Assembly (NCBI RefSeq): GCF_044784365.2
Contig: NZ_CP173060.2
DNA: 64,000 nt
DNA from: Cetobacterium_A somerae
GTDB taxonomy: Bacteria > Fusobacteriota > Fusobacteriia > Fusobacteriales > Fusobacteriaceae
Direction: 5' to 3' (one strand)
The notes beneath the pieces are model-generated. The model made no database searches. It saw only the letters and a program-made list of their open reading frames with translations, and was not told the origin of the DNA. Every line of letters begins with the position of its first letter. Positions within the stretch are counted from its first letter, which is position 1. The position numbers and the translations under genes were made by a program. Positions 23,975-33,037 of the stretch are shown one piece after another.

Positions 23975-24544
23975 GTGAAAGCTGAATTTATTGTAATTCA
24001 AGATAAATTAAAAAGTGCTAGAAATGTAAAAAAAATCACACAGAGGGAATTGGCTGAAATTTGCGATATTTCTGAAAAGACTATTCATAGAGCAGAAAAT
24101 GAGGCAGAGAAGGTAGAGTTTGAAACACTTCTATTAATCGCTCAAAAATTAGAGATAAAGATTGAAGGGTATTTACATAAAAAAGCTTTTTCTTTAGATG
24201 AAACTTGGAGTTTAATGGAAGAGATATCTAAGGGGTATATATTAAAAGTTCATCCAGTTAATTTTGATATAGAAAAATTAGATATAGTTATAAGAATAGT
24301 TGAAATTCTTGAAAGAGATTTAAAAATAGAAACTAATTCAATAAAACTTAGAGCACAAAGATCTTTAATTTTAGAAAATGAAAAATTAAAAGAACTTGGT
24401 GGAAGAGGGTATTATAGTGTATTTATAGAGGATAATATGAGAGTATTAAATTTATATTTTCTAAACAGTAGTTCTAAAAAAATAAAAAAGGATGAAGAGA
24501 GAGAATACATTGAAGTTTTTAAAGAGTTAGAAATGAAGTTTTAA
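23975..24544 (+). CDS. XRE-family HTH regulator with C-terminal sensor-like domain
   Basis: 189 aa. Residues about 7-60 are a Cro/CI-type helix-turn-helix (KLKSARNVKKITQRELAEICDISEKTIHRAENE, then FETLLLIAQKL). Residues 70-189 form an alpha/beta region (ILKVHPVNFDIEKLDIVIRIVEILERDL...) of unknown ligand. I use GTG 23975, which has GGGGGAG at better spacing than the TTG one codon upstream. It is the first gene of the long rightward run to 36.2 kb, 140 nt before the next frame, and may regulate it. Confidence 0.75.
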   Translation: MKAEFIVIQDKLKSARNVKKITQRELAEICDISEKTIHRAENEAEKVEFETLLLIAQKLEIKIEGYLHKKAFSLDETWSLMEEISKGYILKVHPVNFDIEKLDIVIRIVEILERDLKIETNSIKLRAQRSLILENEKLKELGGRGYYSVFIEDNMRVLNLYFLNSSSKKIKKDEEREYIEVFKELEMKF

Positions 24545-24629
24545 AACTATAGATATAGCATGTCGTATTTATATTAAAAGAAGTTAGATAAGTGTCAATT
24601 TTAAGTAAAAAAATGTCGGGTGCTAGGGA

Positions 24630-24658
24630 TTGTTAAAAAGGAAAATAAGTTATAGAAT
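24630..24658 (+). promoter_or_regulatory. Promoter of the MORN/SUKH gene run
   Basis: TTGTTA, 17-nt spacer, TAGAAT, 28 nt before the predicted start of the first exported protein. Confidence 0.55.
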
Positions 24659-24685
24659 AGGTTCATTAGAAGAAAGGGGGAGAGC

Positions 24686-25129
24686 ATTATAAATAAAATT
24701 ATTTTAATTATCATATATATTTTGTTTTTATTTACAATTGATGCTTCACCAATTGAGTTTGAAGATAAAAGTATAATATTAAAAAATGATTTTTATAGTA
24801 TCGAAGCAGTCCAGATAAAAGAGAATAAAATAAAAATATACAAAGAGGTTTCTAAAGAGCTTGGGCTTCAAATTAAAATCGATTTTGATGATGAAGAAGT
24901 TCCTCAAGAAATTTTAATTTTAGATGGAGGAGAACAGCTATCAGCAACTATAAAAAATTATGAGATTGAAAGTTTATATTTAAAGATAGGAGATACTAAA
25001 AAAATAGTTAAAAAAGAGCAGATTGATATGACTATTATAGAAAATATAATAGAGGAGATAAAATCTCCGTTTTTTATAGATGAATTATGGTATCGAATTC
25101 AAGAGAGGGAAAGAGTTGAAGAAAAATAA
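24686..25129 (+). CDS. Exported hypothetical protein with apparent ATT start codon
   Basis: 147 aa if started at ATT 24686. GGGGGAG lies 4-5 nt before this codon, and the encoded start (INKIILIIIYILFLFTIDAS) is a complete signal peptide. The first conventional start (TTG 24722) has no ribosome site and falls inside the hydrophobic core. The mature part is acidic and beta-rich (PIEFEDKSIILKNDFYSIEAVQIKEN, EILILDGGEQLSATIKNYEIESLYLK). Family not recognised. It ends 1 nt before the next gene's start, so translation is probably coupled. Confidence 0.55.
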   Translation: MINKIILIIIYILFLFTIDASPIEFEDKSIILKNDFYSIEAVQIKENKIKIYKEVSKELGLQIKIDFDDEEVPQEILILDGGEQLSATIKNYEIESLYLKIGDTKKIVKKEQIDMTIIENIIEEIKSPFFIDELWYRIQERERVEEK

Positions 25130-25130
25130 T

Positions 25131-26807
25131 ATGTTTTTAAGAAGAATTGAATTAAGTAGTGAAGAAGGATACTATTCAATATATTATTTAAATAATGATG
25201 ATGAGATAGAGTATTTAAATATTTCTTATAATAGTTTTATTAACAAGGATGAAGATGAATATAAATATATAGAGTATTATTTAGATAATGAATATGCTCT
25301 AGAGTACTGGGAATTTTCTTCAGAGAATGTGGGAGTTATTAGAAGTATTTTTAATGAATCCTCTTATGAAGATATAACTTTTGATATAACTCATAAAAAC
25401 ATAATAAAGATAGAAGTTTTTGAAAATGCTACAAATAACTTAATGTCTCAGCGAATTGTGACACCTAGTGGATACAATACTCTTGTTATTAATCCAGCTT
25501 TAAAGGAGTACTGTGTAGAAAATTTTGAATTTGTAAAAAATGGTTATCGTTATCTTTATAATGAAAAGGATGTTTTACTAGAAGAGCAGGAGTATTCTAA
25601 TGGTGAAATTGTTGGGACTTCTAAATATTATTATGAGGATGGAAGTTTAAAATTTTTAACAAATTTAAATCAAACAATAGAATTTTACGAAACAGGTGAA
25701 TTAAAAAGTAAAATATATAAATTTAAAAAGTTTTCAAAAATTGTTGAATATTACTTAAATGGAAACTTGATGAGCATAGGAACTCTCAATAATAGTAATG
25801 AATACATTGGAATGGGATGGACTTTTTATGAAAATGGTCAGTTGAAAAAGATTTGTTCTTATGTGGATAACTTAATAGATGGAGAATATAAAGATTATTA
25901 CAAAAATGGAGTTATAAAAACTGATAGTTTTTATACTCTAGGAAAAGAAAATTGTGAGTTTAAAAGCTATTATGAAAATGGCCAAATAGAATGTATCATA
26001 GACTTAAAAGATGGAAAACGTTGTGGAAAGTTTTTTAAATATTATAAATCAGGTCAGCTACAGGATGAGACATATTATTCTAATAATGCCCCAATAAATG
26101 ATTCATTACTTTATTATGAAAATGGAAAAATTTATGCTAAATTAGCTTATCAAAATGGACTAAGAGTTGGAATATCTCAGTGGTTTTATGAAACAGGAGA
26201 GTTACAATCAATTAGTAAATATGATTTAATTGATGGATACTCGTACTTAAATTATTCAAAATCATATTATAAATCAGGAGGGATAGAGAGTTATGTTCAA
26301 TAGGAGGATGCTCTTTGTGAACATAATCAAGATGACTATTCATACAATATTATAAAAGGATATGAAAACTTAGATATTTCTTATTATGAGAATGGAAATT
26401 TAAGAAAAAAACAAAAAATAGTTGGAGAAAATAAATACTCAATAGAGCGTTATAATGAAAATGAAATCCTGACACAAAAAGGAACTTTCTTTAGAGATAC
26501 AAATGTATTTTATTGGATAGGAGAGCTACTGACATTTAATCAAAATAAATCTTTAAAAATAGTGACAAACTATTCAGAGGATGGAAAATTTATAGATACA
26601 CAAAACTATCTTAATGAGATTTTAGATAGTACTACAATTTATTTATCAGATGAAAATATATATAGATTTATAAGTTATTATCCCAATGGAAATATAAAGG
26701 AAGAGGGATATTATATTTACGAAGATAACTATAATAACGATATCTCTTGGATAGGAAATCATAATTTTTATTCAGAAGAGGGAGAATTAATAGAATATGA
26801 AAAATAA
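25131..26807 (+). pseudogene. YwqK/MORN-repeat protein interrupted by an in-frame TAG
   Basis: One frame runs from ATG 25131 to TAA 26807 with a single TAG at 26301-26303. Repeat sequence continues on both sides (before: SKSYYKSGGIESYVQ; after: EDALCEHNQDDYSYN... LDISYYENGNLRKK). The protein would be 557 codons with an N-terminal acidic domain and about ten YwqK-type units (YYENGQIE, YYKSGQLQDE, YYENGKIYAK). YwqK is the antitoxin/immunity partner of YwqJ in Bacillus. It may be a true nonsense mutation, a sequencing error, or two functional halves: the downstream part has a GTG at 26562 but no strong ribosome site. Confidence 0.6.
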
Positions 26808-27195
26808 TATAAGTTATTATACTAATGGTAATATGAAAGAAGAGCATGGATATGACGAAGATGGCAAATTAATATTTTCTAATTTTTTTAAAGAGAATGG
26901 GAAGTTAGATTATAGCTTAGATTTTGATATTAAAAATAGAGTTGTTGAAAAATTTATATACAATAATTCTGGAGATTTAATGTATCAAGAATTTAATGAT
27001 TACGATGAAGATAATTATATAAGGGAGATATTTACATATTTAGAAGACGATTCTTTTATAGTGAAAGTCTACAAAGTTGGATATAAAGATTTATTATTTG
27101 GATGGGATGAAATTATAAAAAAATATGATTCTATAGAAATAAAATACTATAATAAATATGGGCAGTTTCAGAAAAGGGAGAGTATAGATGAGTAA
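26797..27195 (+). CDS. YwqK/MORN-repeat protein, 132 aa (or continuation of the previous gene)
   Basis: MKNNISYYTNGNMKEEHGYDEDGKL and FSNFFKENGKLDYSL are YwqK-type units. It overlaps the previous frame by 11 nt. One extra A in the run at 26799-26803 would fuse it to the previous frame without a break in the repeat pattern (EYEKNNISYYTNGN). So it may be the true C-terminus of that protein. No signal peptide of its own is visible, which supports the fusion view. Confidence 0.55.
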   Translation: MKNNISYYTNGNMKEEHGYDEDGKLIFSNFFKENGKLDYSLDFDIKNRVVEKFIYNNSGDLMYQEFNDYDEDNYIREIFTYLEDDSFIVKVYKVGYKDLLFGWDEIIKKYDSIEIKYYNKYGQFQKRESIDE

Positions 27196-27682
27196 TTATA
27201 TAAAATCAAATCAAAAAAATAAAGAGTTTTTAGAAAATAATGAAGAAAAATTATTAAAGTATATTGATAAAAAAGGAGAATATTATCTAAATATTTTTAA
27301 AGGACCAAAAAATAAAACTAATTTTTGTGCCTTATTTCTAGGTCCATTATGGATGGGTTATAGACAGATGTATTTTGAAACTTTTATTATTGGTTGTTGT
27401 GTTACTTTATTAGGTTTTTTAGCAATGATGTATGAGTTTTTTTCTTTAACAGCTATCTCTACCTCTACTATTAGAGGTTTAAATTATGCTTTAATGGGAT
27501 TGATAGGATTTTTTGGTAACTATATCTATTTTTTATCTTTAAAAAGAAGGATAACTAAAGGTGATGAAAAAATAGGAGTTTCAAAAATAGGAATTTTATA
27601 TGGATTTATTTTAGGTGTTTTAATGCCAATGGCTATCGCAGGAGCAACTGGAGTTATTTTAATGCTTTTATTAGGGGATTAA
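27188..27682 (+). CDS. DUF2628-like membrane protein
   Basis: 164 aa. A short cytosolic start is followed by the DUF2628 opening FKGPKNKTNFCALFLGPLWMGYRQMY and three to four membrane segments (TFIIGCCVTLLGFLAMMY, LNYALMGLIGFFGNYIYFL, ILYGFILGVLMPMAIAGATG). The function of the family is unknown; it is often found near prophage, toxin or secretion genes. The start ATG overlaps the previous stop by 8 nt. Confidence 0.7.
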   Translation: MSNYIKSNQKNKEFLENNEEKLLKYIDKKGEYYLNIFKGPKNKTNFCALFLGPLWMGYRQMYFETFIIGCCVTLLGFLAMMYEFFSLTAISTSTIRGLNYALMGLIGFFGNYIYFLSLKRRITKGDEKIGVSKIGILYGFILGVLMPMAIAGATGVILMLLLGD

Positions 27683-27683
27683 T

Positions 27684-28610
27684 ATGAAAATTTCAAATAA
27701 AAAATTAATAATAGGAATTAGTATAGCTATTTTTATATTTTTAACATCTTTTACATCTAAAATTAAAAGAAGAGAGGGATATATAGGAGTATATCCCTCT
27801 CTTAATTTCAAGATGAGTAGTAATAGTACAGAGGGGACTTTATATGTTGTTCTTGGAATGACTTTGGGACCTTTAGCAATTCCTATATACATGGTGGATA
27901 GGACCTCATCATTTATATATGATACTATTCTTTTTCCTATAGATACATACAGAGATTATAAAGCTAGTAATGGAAAATTTATTGAATACTATGAGGAGGA
28001 GTTTAGAGTTGAGTGGATTGGAAGAGGAAAAATAAAACCACTTTACACTGATAAAAAAAGGTTGGAATATACTTTAAAAAATGGGAAATATGTGGGTGAA
28101 TACTATGAGTACTTTGAGAATGGTAGTATCAAAGAGTTTTCCAATTGGAAAGATGGAGAGTTAGATGGAGTAAAAAAAACATATTACTCACCTAAAGAGA
28201 TTCAAACAGATGAAGTTTGGAAAGATAACCAATTGCTATCTTTAGTTTATTATGATTCCACTGGTAAGATACTATATAAAATCTTAAATGATGTACCTTT
28301 AAATATATTTTTAAAAGAGGAGTATGAGCATTTAAAAGATGTTACAATAGTTCAAGTTTTGAAATATGACTCTCCAATTGTCTTTGATATTAATGGAGCT
28401 AACAGTTTTGGAAGTGGAACATGGATAAAAACACAAAATTTTAAAAATAATAGATTGGTTTACGAAGTTATGGATACTTATGATGGCGATAAAAGAACAG
28501 GGTTTAAAGAGGTTGAGTATTCAGAAAATGGGGATATTATTTATGAATATGTTTTAAGTGAAGAGGAAGAAAACGAATTATATAAAAAATTTTATAAATC
28601 TGATAATTAA
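27684..28610 (+). CDS. YceK/YidQ-like N-terminus fused to YwqK-type repeats
   Basis: 308 aa. An N-terminal membrane/signal segment (LIIGISIAIFIFLTSF) lacks a lipobox Cys. Residues about 30-100 (YIGVYPSLNFK, LGPLAIPIYMVDRTSSFIYDTILFPID) look like the YceK/YidQ (DUF1375) family of small exported proteins, with its typical D-T-x-x-x-P-x-D ending. Residues 120-190 carry YwqK-type units (YVGEYYEYFENGSIKEFSNWKDGELDG). The C-terminal part is unassigned. It starts 1 nt after the DUF2628 stop. The fusion is the notable feature. Confidence 0.6.
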   Translation: MKISNKKLIIGISIAIFIFLTSFTSKIKRREGYIGVYPSLNFKMSSNSTEGTLYVVLGMTLGPLAIPIYMVDRTSSFIYDTILFPIDTYRDYKASNGKFIEYYEEEFRVEWIGRGKIKPLYTDKKRLEYTLKNGKYVGEYYEYFENGSIKEFSNWKDGELDGVKKTYYSPKEIQTDEVWKDNQLLSLVYYDSTGKILYKILNDVPLNIFLKEEYEHLKDVTIVQVLKYDSPIVFDINGANSFGSGTWIKTQNFKNNRLVYEVMDTYDGDKRTGFKEVEYSENGDIIYEYVLSEEEENELYKKFYKSDN

Positions 28611-28636
28611 ATAATAATTTATAGAAATGAGGGGAA

Positions 28637-30106
28637 ATGGGAGAGCTTTTAATAATTATATTTTTTATTATTTTGTGCTATCTATGCTATGTTTATGATA
28701 GCTTTTATTCTGAACCAATGACTAAGGAAAAATTAGAAAGTATTAAAGAAACTAGGGAGATTTTATCTAAAAAAGATTTATTTCTATTGAATGGAATTTA
28801 CAAAAATATATTTTTATTAAAAAATAAGGGAATTGTAAATATTTTAGAGGGAAAGGTCAAAAAAAAAGATAGAAGCTTTCGTGGGAAATATGGGATTAAG
28901 TACACATATTCTTTTGATTATATTAACGATTGGAAAATAAATACTTTTAACACTTACTTTATAAATAAGAATGAATTCTTTTTAAAAGAGAATGAAGTTG
29001 TAACTTTAAAAGGAGTTGTTGCTTTAGGTAGTTTTTATGTTATTGAGATAAATGGATTTAATATTTTAGATTATGTTAAAGAGATTAAAAGTTTTCCAAG
29101 TGAAATAGATAAAACAGATCCAATTTTTAGCAATTTTATTTTATCTTTTATATTTTTATTTGCTGCTTTTTTTAATCCCTTTTCAAAATTAACGACTGTG
29201 TTTACTTTGTGCGTTCTGGGGTGTACTATTATTTTCAACTTAAGAGGTATGCTTTTTTCAAAATTATATGAAACTGGAGATAAACTATTTAAGATAGAGT
29301 ATTTTCCAACTTTTTCAATAGATGATGTTATAACAAACGGAAGATTAACTACTAGAGTTAGCCGTCTTAGATGTATTGAAATATCTATTATATTAACTTT
29401 AATAGTTTGCTTAATTTTTTCATTTAAAGCTTTTAGAATTTATACTGATGGACTACATAGAAATACTAGAAAAGAGATAATTATTGAGGAAAGCAAAGAG
29501 TATAGTTTTTCAGATTTTGAAATAGGAGATAAATTAATTTTAAAAAATGTTCAGGTTATGTCAGATGAATCTACAGGAATAATCTATCTTTTAAGAAGGG
29601 AAAACTCCAGTGAAGATAATAAGATAATGACTCTTCTCAAAGAACTTCCATTATATCCTTTTAGAAATGAAAGTGTTATTCAAATATCTGACGTCTATGA
29701 TTTTTATGAAAAAGAGATTGAGTTTTTAAAAAAGTATAGAGAGGTTAGAAAAAATGATTTTATGTTTAAAATAGATTTGATACCCGAAAATATAAGACGT
29801 TACTATAGCTTTTCAAATGGAGGTGTCAGTTACGATTTATTAAAAAGAAATTCAAAACAAATTTTAAAATTTATAAACGGAACGGAGTTTAGTGCAGTAG
29901 GGATTATAACGAAAAAAAATAAAATGACTGAAGTAATAACGTTAGATGCCTCTAAAAAAGATTTTAGTGAAAAGGAGTTTCAAAATTTAAGAGTGATGTT
30001 TAAACTTTATATTTTAATCACTCTGTTATATTTATATCTATTTTTTACGTATCTATATAAATATTGGTTTATAAAAAATAAATTAGAGATGACTGAAGAG
30101 TTTTAG
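28637..30106 (+). CDS. Membrane protein of unknown function, 489 aa
   Basis: Five membrane segments are visible: residues about 3-20, a pair near 165-205, one near 245-265 and one near 450-475. Between the first and second lies a beta-rich domain (NILEGKVKKKDRSFRG, NEVVTLKGVVALGSFYVIEING). Between the fourth and fifth is a larger domain outside or inside the cell (DKLILKNVQVMSDESTGIIYLLRRE). I recognise no family. The ATG has GAGGGG upstream. It lies in the same run as its neighbours. Confidence 0.6.
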   Translation: MGELLIIIFFIILCYLCYVYDSFYSEPMTKEKLESIKETREILSKKDLFLLNGIYKNIFLLKNKGIVNILEGKVKKKDRSFRGKYGIKYTYSFDYINDWKINTFNTYFINKNEFFLKENEVVTLKGVVALGSFYVIEINGFNILDYVKEIKSFPSEIDKTDPIFSNFILSFIFLFAAFFNPFSKLTTVFTLCVLGCTIIFNLRGMLFSKLYETGDKLFKIEYFPTFSIDDVITNGRLTTRVSRLRCIEISIILTLIVCLIFSFKAFRIYTDGLHRNTRKEIIIEESKEYSFSDFEIGDKLILKNVQVMSDESTGIIYLLRRENSSEDNKIMTLLKELPLYPFRNESVIQISDVYDFYEKEIEFLKKYREVRKNDFMFKIDLIPENIRRYYSFSNGGVSYDLLKRNSKQILKFINGTEFSAVGIITKKNKMTEVITLDASKKDFSEKEFQNLRVMFKLYILITLLYLYLFFTYLYKYWFIKNKLEMTEEF

Positions 30107-30115
30107 GAGAGATAG

Positions 30116-30760
30116 ATGAAAAAAATAAAATTTATTTTATTAGGAACTATTATTTTTATTTTTTTTAAGATTTTCCTCGGTTATGAAAAAAATCCACCTG
30201 AGATTTTTGGAGATACTATTCGTTGGAAAGGGAGTACCTACATTATCTCTCAGGGAGGACATAAAGAGGGAAAAAGAATAGCTAAAGGAGATGGATTTTC
30301 CCTATTTAGCGTAGGAGATCCAACGGAAACTTTTGTAGTTTACAGATCTTTTTTAGATAATGCACTCTATGCGAAAGAGGACTTTAAGATACCTACAGAA
30401 GGACAAATAACTAAAGTATCTTGGGGATATGAGCTTTTTACTGCTAAAGATTTGTGTGATACTATTTCTAAAGTATTGGAAGAGAGTAAAAATTTAGAAA
30501 TAAATAGATATGAATCAGAAGATCCACTTTTTAGATTGAAACCAGGTTTAATGATGAGAACTTTATATGTTGCATATGAAGATACATATGTTCCAACTAA
30601 ATATAAGGGGGAAATAGGAGTTATTAATGGGAAGTGGGCAATAACAACTGGTATTGAAGAGGAGATTAGTGAGAATAAAGTCTTATATAAAGCTAATTAT
30701 ATTCTTATTCCAGAAAATTATATAAATGTTTTAAAAGATTATTTTAAAATAGGGGTGTAG
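30116..30760 (+). CDS. Membrane-anchored or exported protein, 214 aa
   Basis: An N-terminal hydrophobic segment (FILLGTIIFIFFKIFLG) is followed by a soluble domain: EIFGDTIRWKGSTYIISQGGHKEGKRIAKGDG, VVYRSFLDNALYAKEDF, ITKVSWGYELFTAKDL, then YVAYEDTYVPTKYKGEIG and an ending in ANYILIPENYINVLKD. It is of the size of lipoprotein-like immunity proteins, but no lipobox and no recognised family. It sits 9 nt after the membrane protein gene and 1 nt before the next. Confidence 0.55.
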   Translation: MKKIKFILLGTIIFIFFKIFLGYEKNPPEIFGDTIRWKGSTYIISQGGHKEGKRIAKGDGFSLFSVGDPTETFVVYRSFLDNALYAKEDFKIPTEGQITKVSWGYELFTAKDLCDTISKVLEESKNLEINRYESEDPLFRLKPGLMMRTLYVAYEDTYVPTKYKGEIGVINGKWAITTGIEEEISENKVLYKANYILIPENYINVLKDYFKIGV

Positions 30761-30761
30761 C

Positions 30762-32510
30762 ATGAATAAATTTTATTATAAATTTGTAATATCTATGATT
30801 TTTTTATTTCAATTGAATTTATATGGAGATTCAATTCACAAAAACTTGGAATTGGAATTATATAAAGACGAAACAATAAAAATTAATGGAATTTTAAAAT
30901 TTCAAAAAAATAAAAATAGATATGATATTATTTTTGAAATACCTGAAAAAAATTCAAGTGTAGTTTTAGATACTTTAAATATAAAAAAAGAGATTAAAAG
31001 TGTTTTTTTATATGATATTAATAAAGATAATATTAAAGAGATATTTATAATTTATAATGAAAATAATAAAAATTCTTTAGAAGGATATTCGCTAGGAAAT
31101 CTATACATGAATGAGAATGGATATGAAGAAGAGGAAGCGATAGATTTTTTTAAAACGCTTAATATTGCTACTTCTCAAAAATTAAATAAAAAAATCGAAA
31201 ATGTTCAAAATTTTAATGCTAGTTTAGCTAAAAAAGAACTGGAGCAGTTAGTGCCTTATTATAAAGTTGTAAATTTTAATGATTATAACATTTGGGATGT
31301 TTCAAAAAGGATGGGAAAAGATGAATATAATAGCAAAGCTTATCTTTATCAATATGAACTTATTCCTCAAGATTATGAAAAGTTTAATCTCCAGAAATAT
31401 TTTAAAATTTATTCACTTGATAAATTGAATTTCATAAAAAATATTGGAAACAGTATAATATTTAGTGATGGAAATTACTATTTTCTTTTTCAGATTCAAA
31501 GATTGGGATTGATAACTTTGGAAGAAGTTTTTCAAGGAGAGATATTAGAGAATAGTATTATAAAAAATGGAAAATATTTTAATGAATATGAAAACGGAGA
31601 CTACAAAAAGAATAGTAAAACTGGAATTTGGAACTCTTATGAGTATTCAGAGGAGCTAAAGCGTTATCTACCTATTAAAAAGTATTTTGCTAATGGAATA
31701 TTAATTAGAAAAGATATTTTTTATAGAAGATCTGAAGAACTTCATATATTTTCTTCAACTACTTATAATTCTAAAAATGAAATAGAGGAGATAAAATATT
31801 TTGAAGAAAATGGTGAAGTATCACAAATTAAAACTTATAAGGACTCTATTTTAGAAAAAGTTGTAAACTATACTCATTATAAAAGGAATTATTCGATATA
31901 TGATAAAGTGATTAATCCTCAGAGTGGTTATGAATACTATAAAGCTAGAGAGTCACTGACACAATTTAAAGATTTAAATCTTTTAGATGCAAAGTTGGAA
32001 AATAAGGAGTTAAATCTATACTCTTTAAAAAGTTCTGACAATAAAGATATCTTTGTTGTATTTCAAAATTATTCTCCTGGAAAAACTTCTCAAGATGGGA
32101 TTCGTTGGTATGAAGATCCGCTTAAATATTTTGGAATAAAAGAGATTTTTTATGGAAAAAGAAAAAGTGAAAAAATAAAATCTTATGAGGATATAGTTAA
32201 AGATGGATATTTTGAAGAGTTTAACTTAGGATTTTTCCCAGGAACAGCTTCTATAACAGAATCACCATGTAATGTAGAAACCGTTGTAAAAACTGGATAT
32301 TTTTCTAACGGAGCGGAAAGTGGAGTTTGGAAAAATTATGATTCTTCTAGAGGTGATTTAATATCATCTTTTAACTATGTTAAAGGAGTATTAGACGGTC
32401 CATATGAAATATATTTTTCTAATGGAGCATTAAAAGAAAATGGTGAGTATAGAAATGGGGTAAAAGTTGTTTTGTGGGAAGCTGGACCACAATATTGGCC
32501 ATCGTATTAG
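30762..32510 (+). CDS. Exported protein with C-terminal MORN/YwqK-type repeats
   Basis: 582 aa with a signal peptide (FVISMIFLFQLNLYG). Residues 20-320 form a domain shared with the 9.5-kb protein (VFLYDINKDNIKEIFIIY, NASLAKKELEQLVPYYKVV, IPQDYEKFNLQKYFKIYSLD, ITLEEVFQGEI, KTGIWNSYEYSEELKRYLPIKKYF). From about 320 there are YwqK-type units, the clearest at the end (GVWKNYDSSRGDL, GPYEIYFSNGALKENGEYRNG). EF-hand-like D-x-N-x-D occurs in the first domain but is not enough to claim calcium binding. Function unknown. Confidence 0.65.
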   Translation: MNKFYYKFVISMIFLFQLNLYGDSIHKNLELELYKDETIKINGILKFQKNKNRYDIIFEIPEKNSSVVLDTLNIKKEIKSVFLYDINKDNIKEIFIIYNENNKNSLEGYSLGNLYMNENGYEEEEAIDFFKTLNIATSQKLNKKIENVQNFNASLAKKELEQLVPYYKVVNFNDYNIWDVSKRMGKDEYNSKAYLYQYELIPQDYEKFNLQKYFKIYSLDKLNFIKNIGNSIIFSDGNYYFLFQIQRLGLITLEEVFQGEILENSIIKNGKYFNEYENGDYKKNSKTGIWNSYEYSEELKRYLPIKKYFANGILIRKDIFYRRSEELHIFSSTTYNSKNEIEEIKYFEENGEVSQIKTYKDSILEKVVNYTHYKRNYSIYDKVINPQSGYEYYKARESLTQFKDLNLLDAKLENKELNLYSLKSSDNKDIFVVFQNYSPGKTSQDGIRWYEDPLKYFGIKEIFYGKRKSEKIKSYEDIVKDGYFEEFNLGFFPGTASITESPCNVETVVKTGYFSNGAESGVWKNYDSSRGDLISSFNYVKGVLDGPYEIYFSNGALKENGEYRNGVKVVLWEAGPQYWPSY

Positions 32511-32557
32511 CTAAAGTAAAGTTGGAGCTGTATAAAAAATTACTTTAGGAGGAAGAC

Positions 32558-33019
32558 GTGAAAAAATATTTGATTTTGATTATATTATTATTTGTTAGTG
32601 CGTGTGATAAAAATGAAGTGACAAAGATATATTATAAAAGTGGGAAATTAAAAACTGAGTTAATCTATGAAAAAGGAAAAGACAATGGGATTGTTAAGGA
32701 TTATTTTGAAAGTGGAGAACTTCAAAGTGAAAGAGTATATAAGAATGGTGAATTAAATGGAGTAACTAAAATATACTATAAAAATGGAAAAGTATATGGG
32801 GAGTTCACATATAAAGATGGAAAGTTAAATGGTGTTGCAAAGGATTATTATGAAAATGGGCAATTAAGAACAGAAGCATTTTATAAGGATGATATAGAGG
32901 ATGGAGTTGTTAAAATATATTATGAAAATGGACAACTAAAAACTGAAATGTTTTGCAAAGTTGGAGAAGCAGATAGAATTATTGAAAGCTATTACGAAAA
33001 TGGGAAGATTAAAAATTAA
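32558..33019 (+). CDS. YwqK-family repeat lipoprotein
   Basis: 153 aa from GTG 32558 (AGGAGG 7 nt upstream). The lipobox LFVSAC gives a lipid-anchored Cys 16. The mature part is six tandem units of about 23 residues (KIYYKSGKLKTELIYEKGKDNG, DYFESGELQSERVYKNGELNG, KIYYKNGKVYGEFTYKDGKLNG and so on), classic toxin-antitoxin YwqK/MORN-variant repeats. In Bacillus, YwqK neutralises YwqJ; here no toxin is adjacent. It lies between two other repeat-rich genes of the run. Confidence 0.8.
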   Translation: MKKYLILIILLFVSACDKNEVTKIYYKSGKLKTELIYEKGKDNGIVKDYFESGELQSERVYKNGELNGVTKIYYKNGKVYGEFTYKDGKLNGVAKDYYENGQLRTEAFYKDDIEDGVVKIYYENGQLKTEMFCKVGEADRIIESYYENGKIKN

Positions 33020-33037
33020 GATACTGAGGAGCAAAAA

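Noticed and set aside
26301..26303. Selenocysteine or pyrrolysine readthrough at the internal stop
   Set aside because: The codon is TAG, not TGA. No hairpin element is evident after it and no pyl genes are in the window. Mutation or miscall is simpler.
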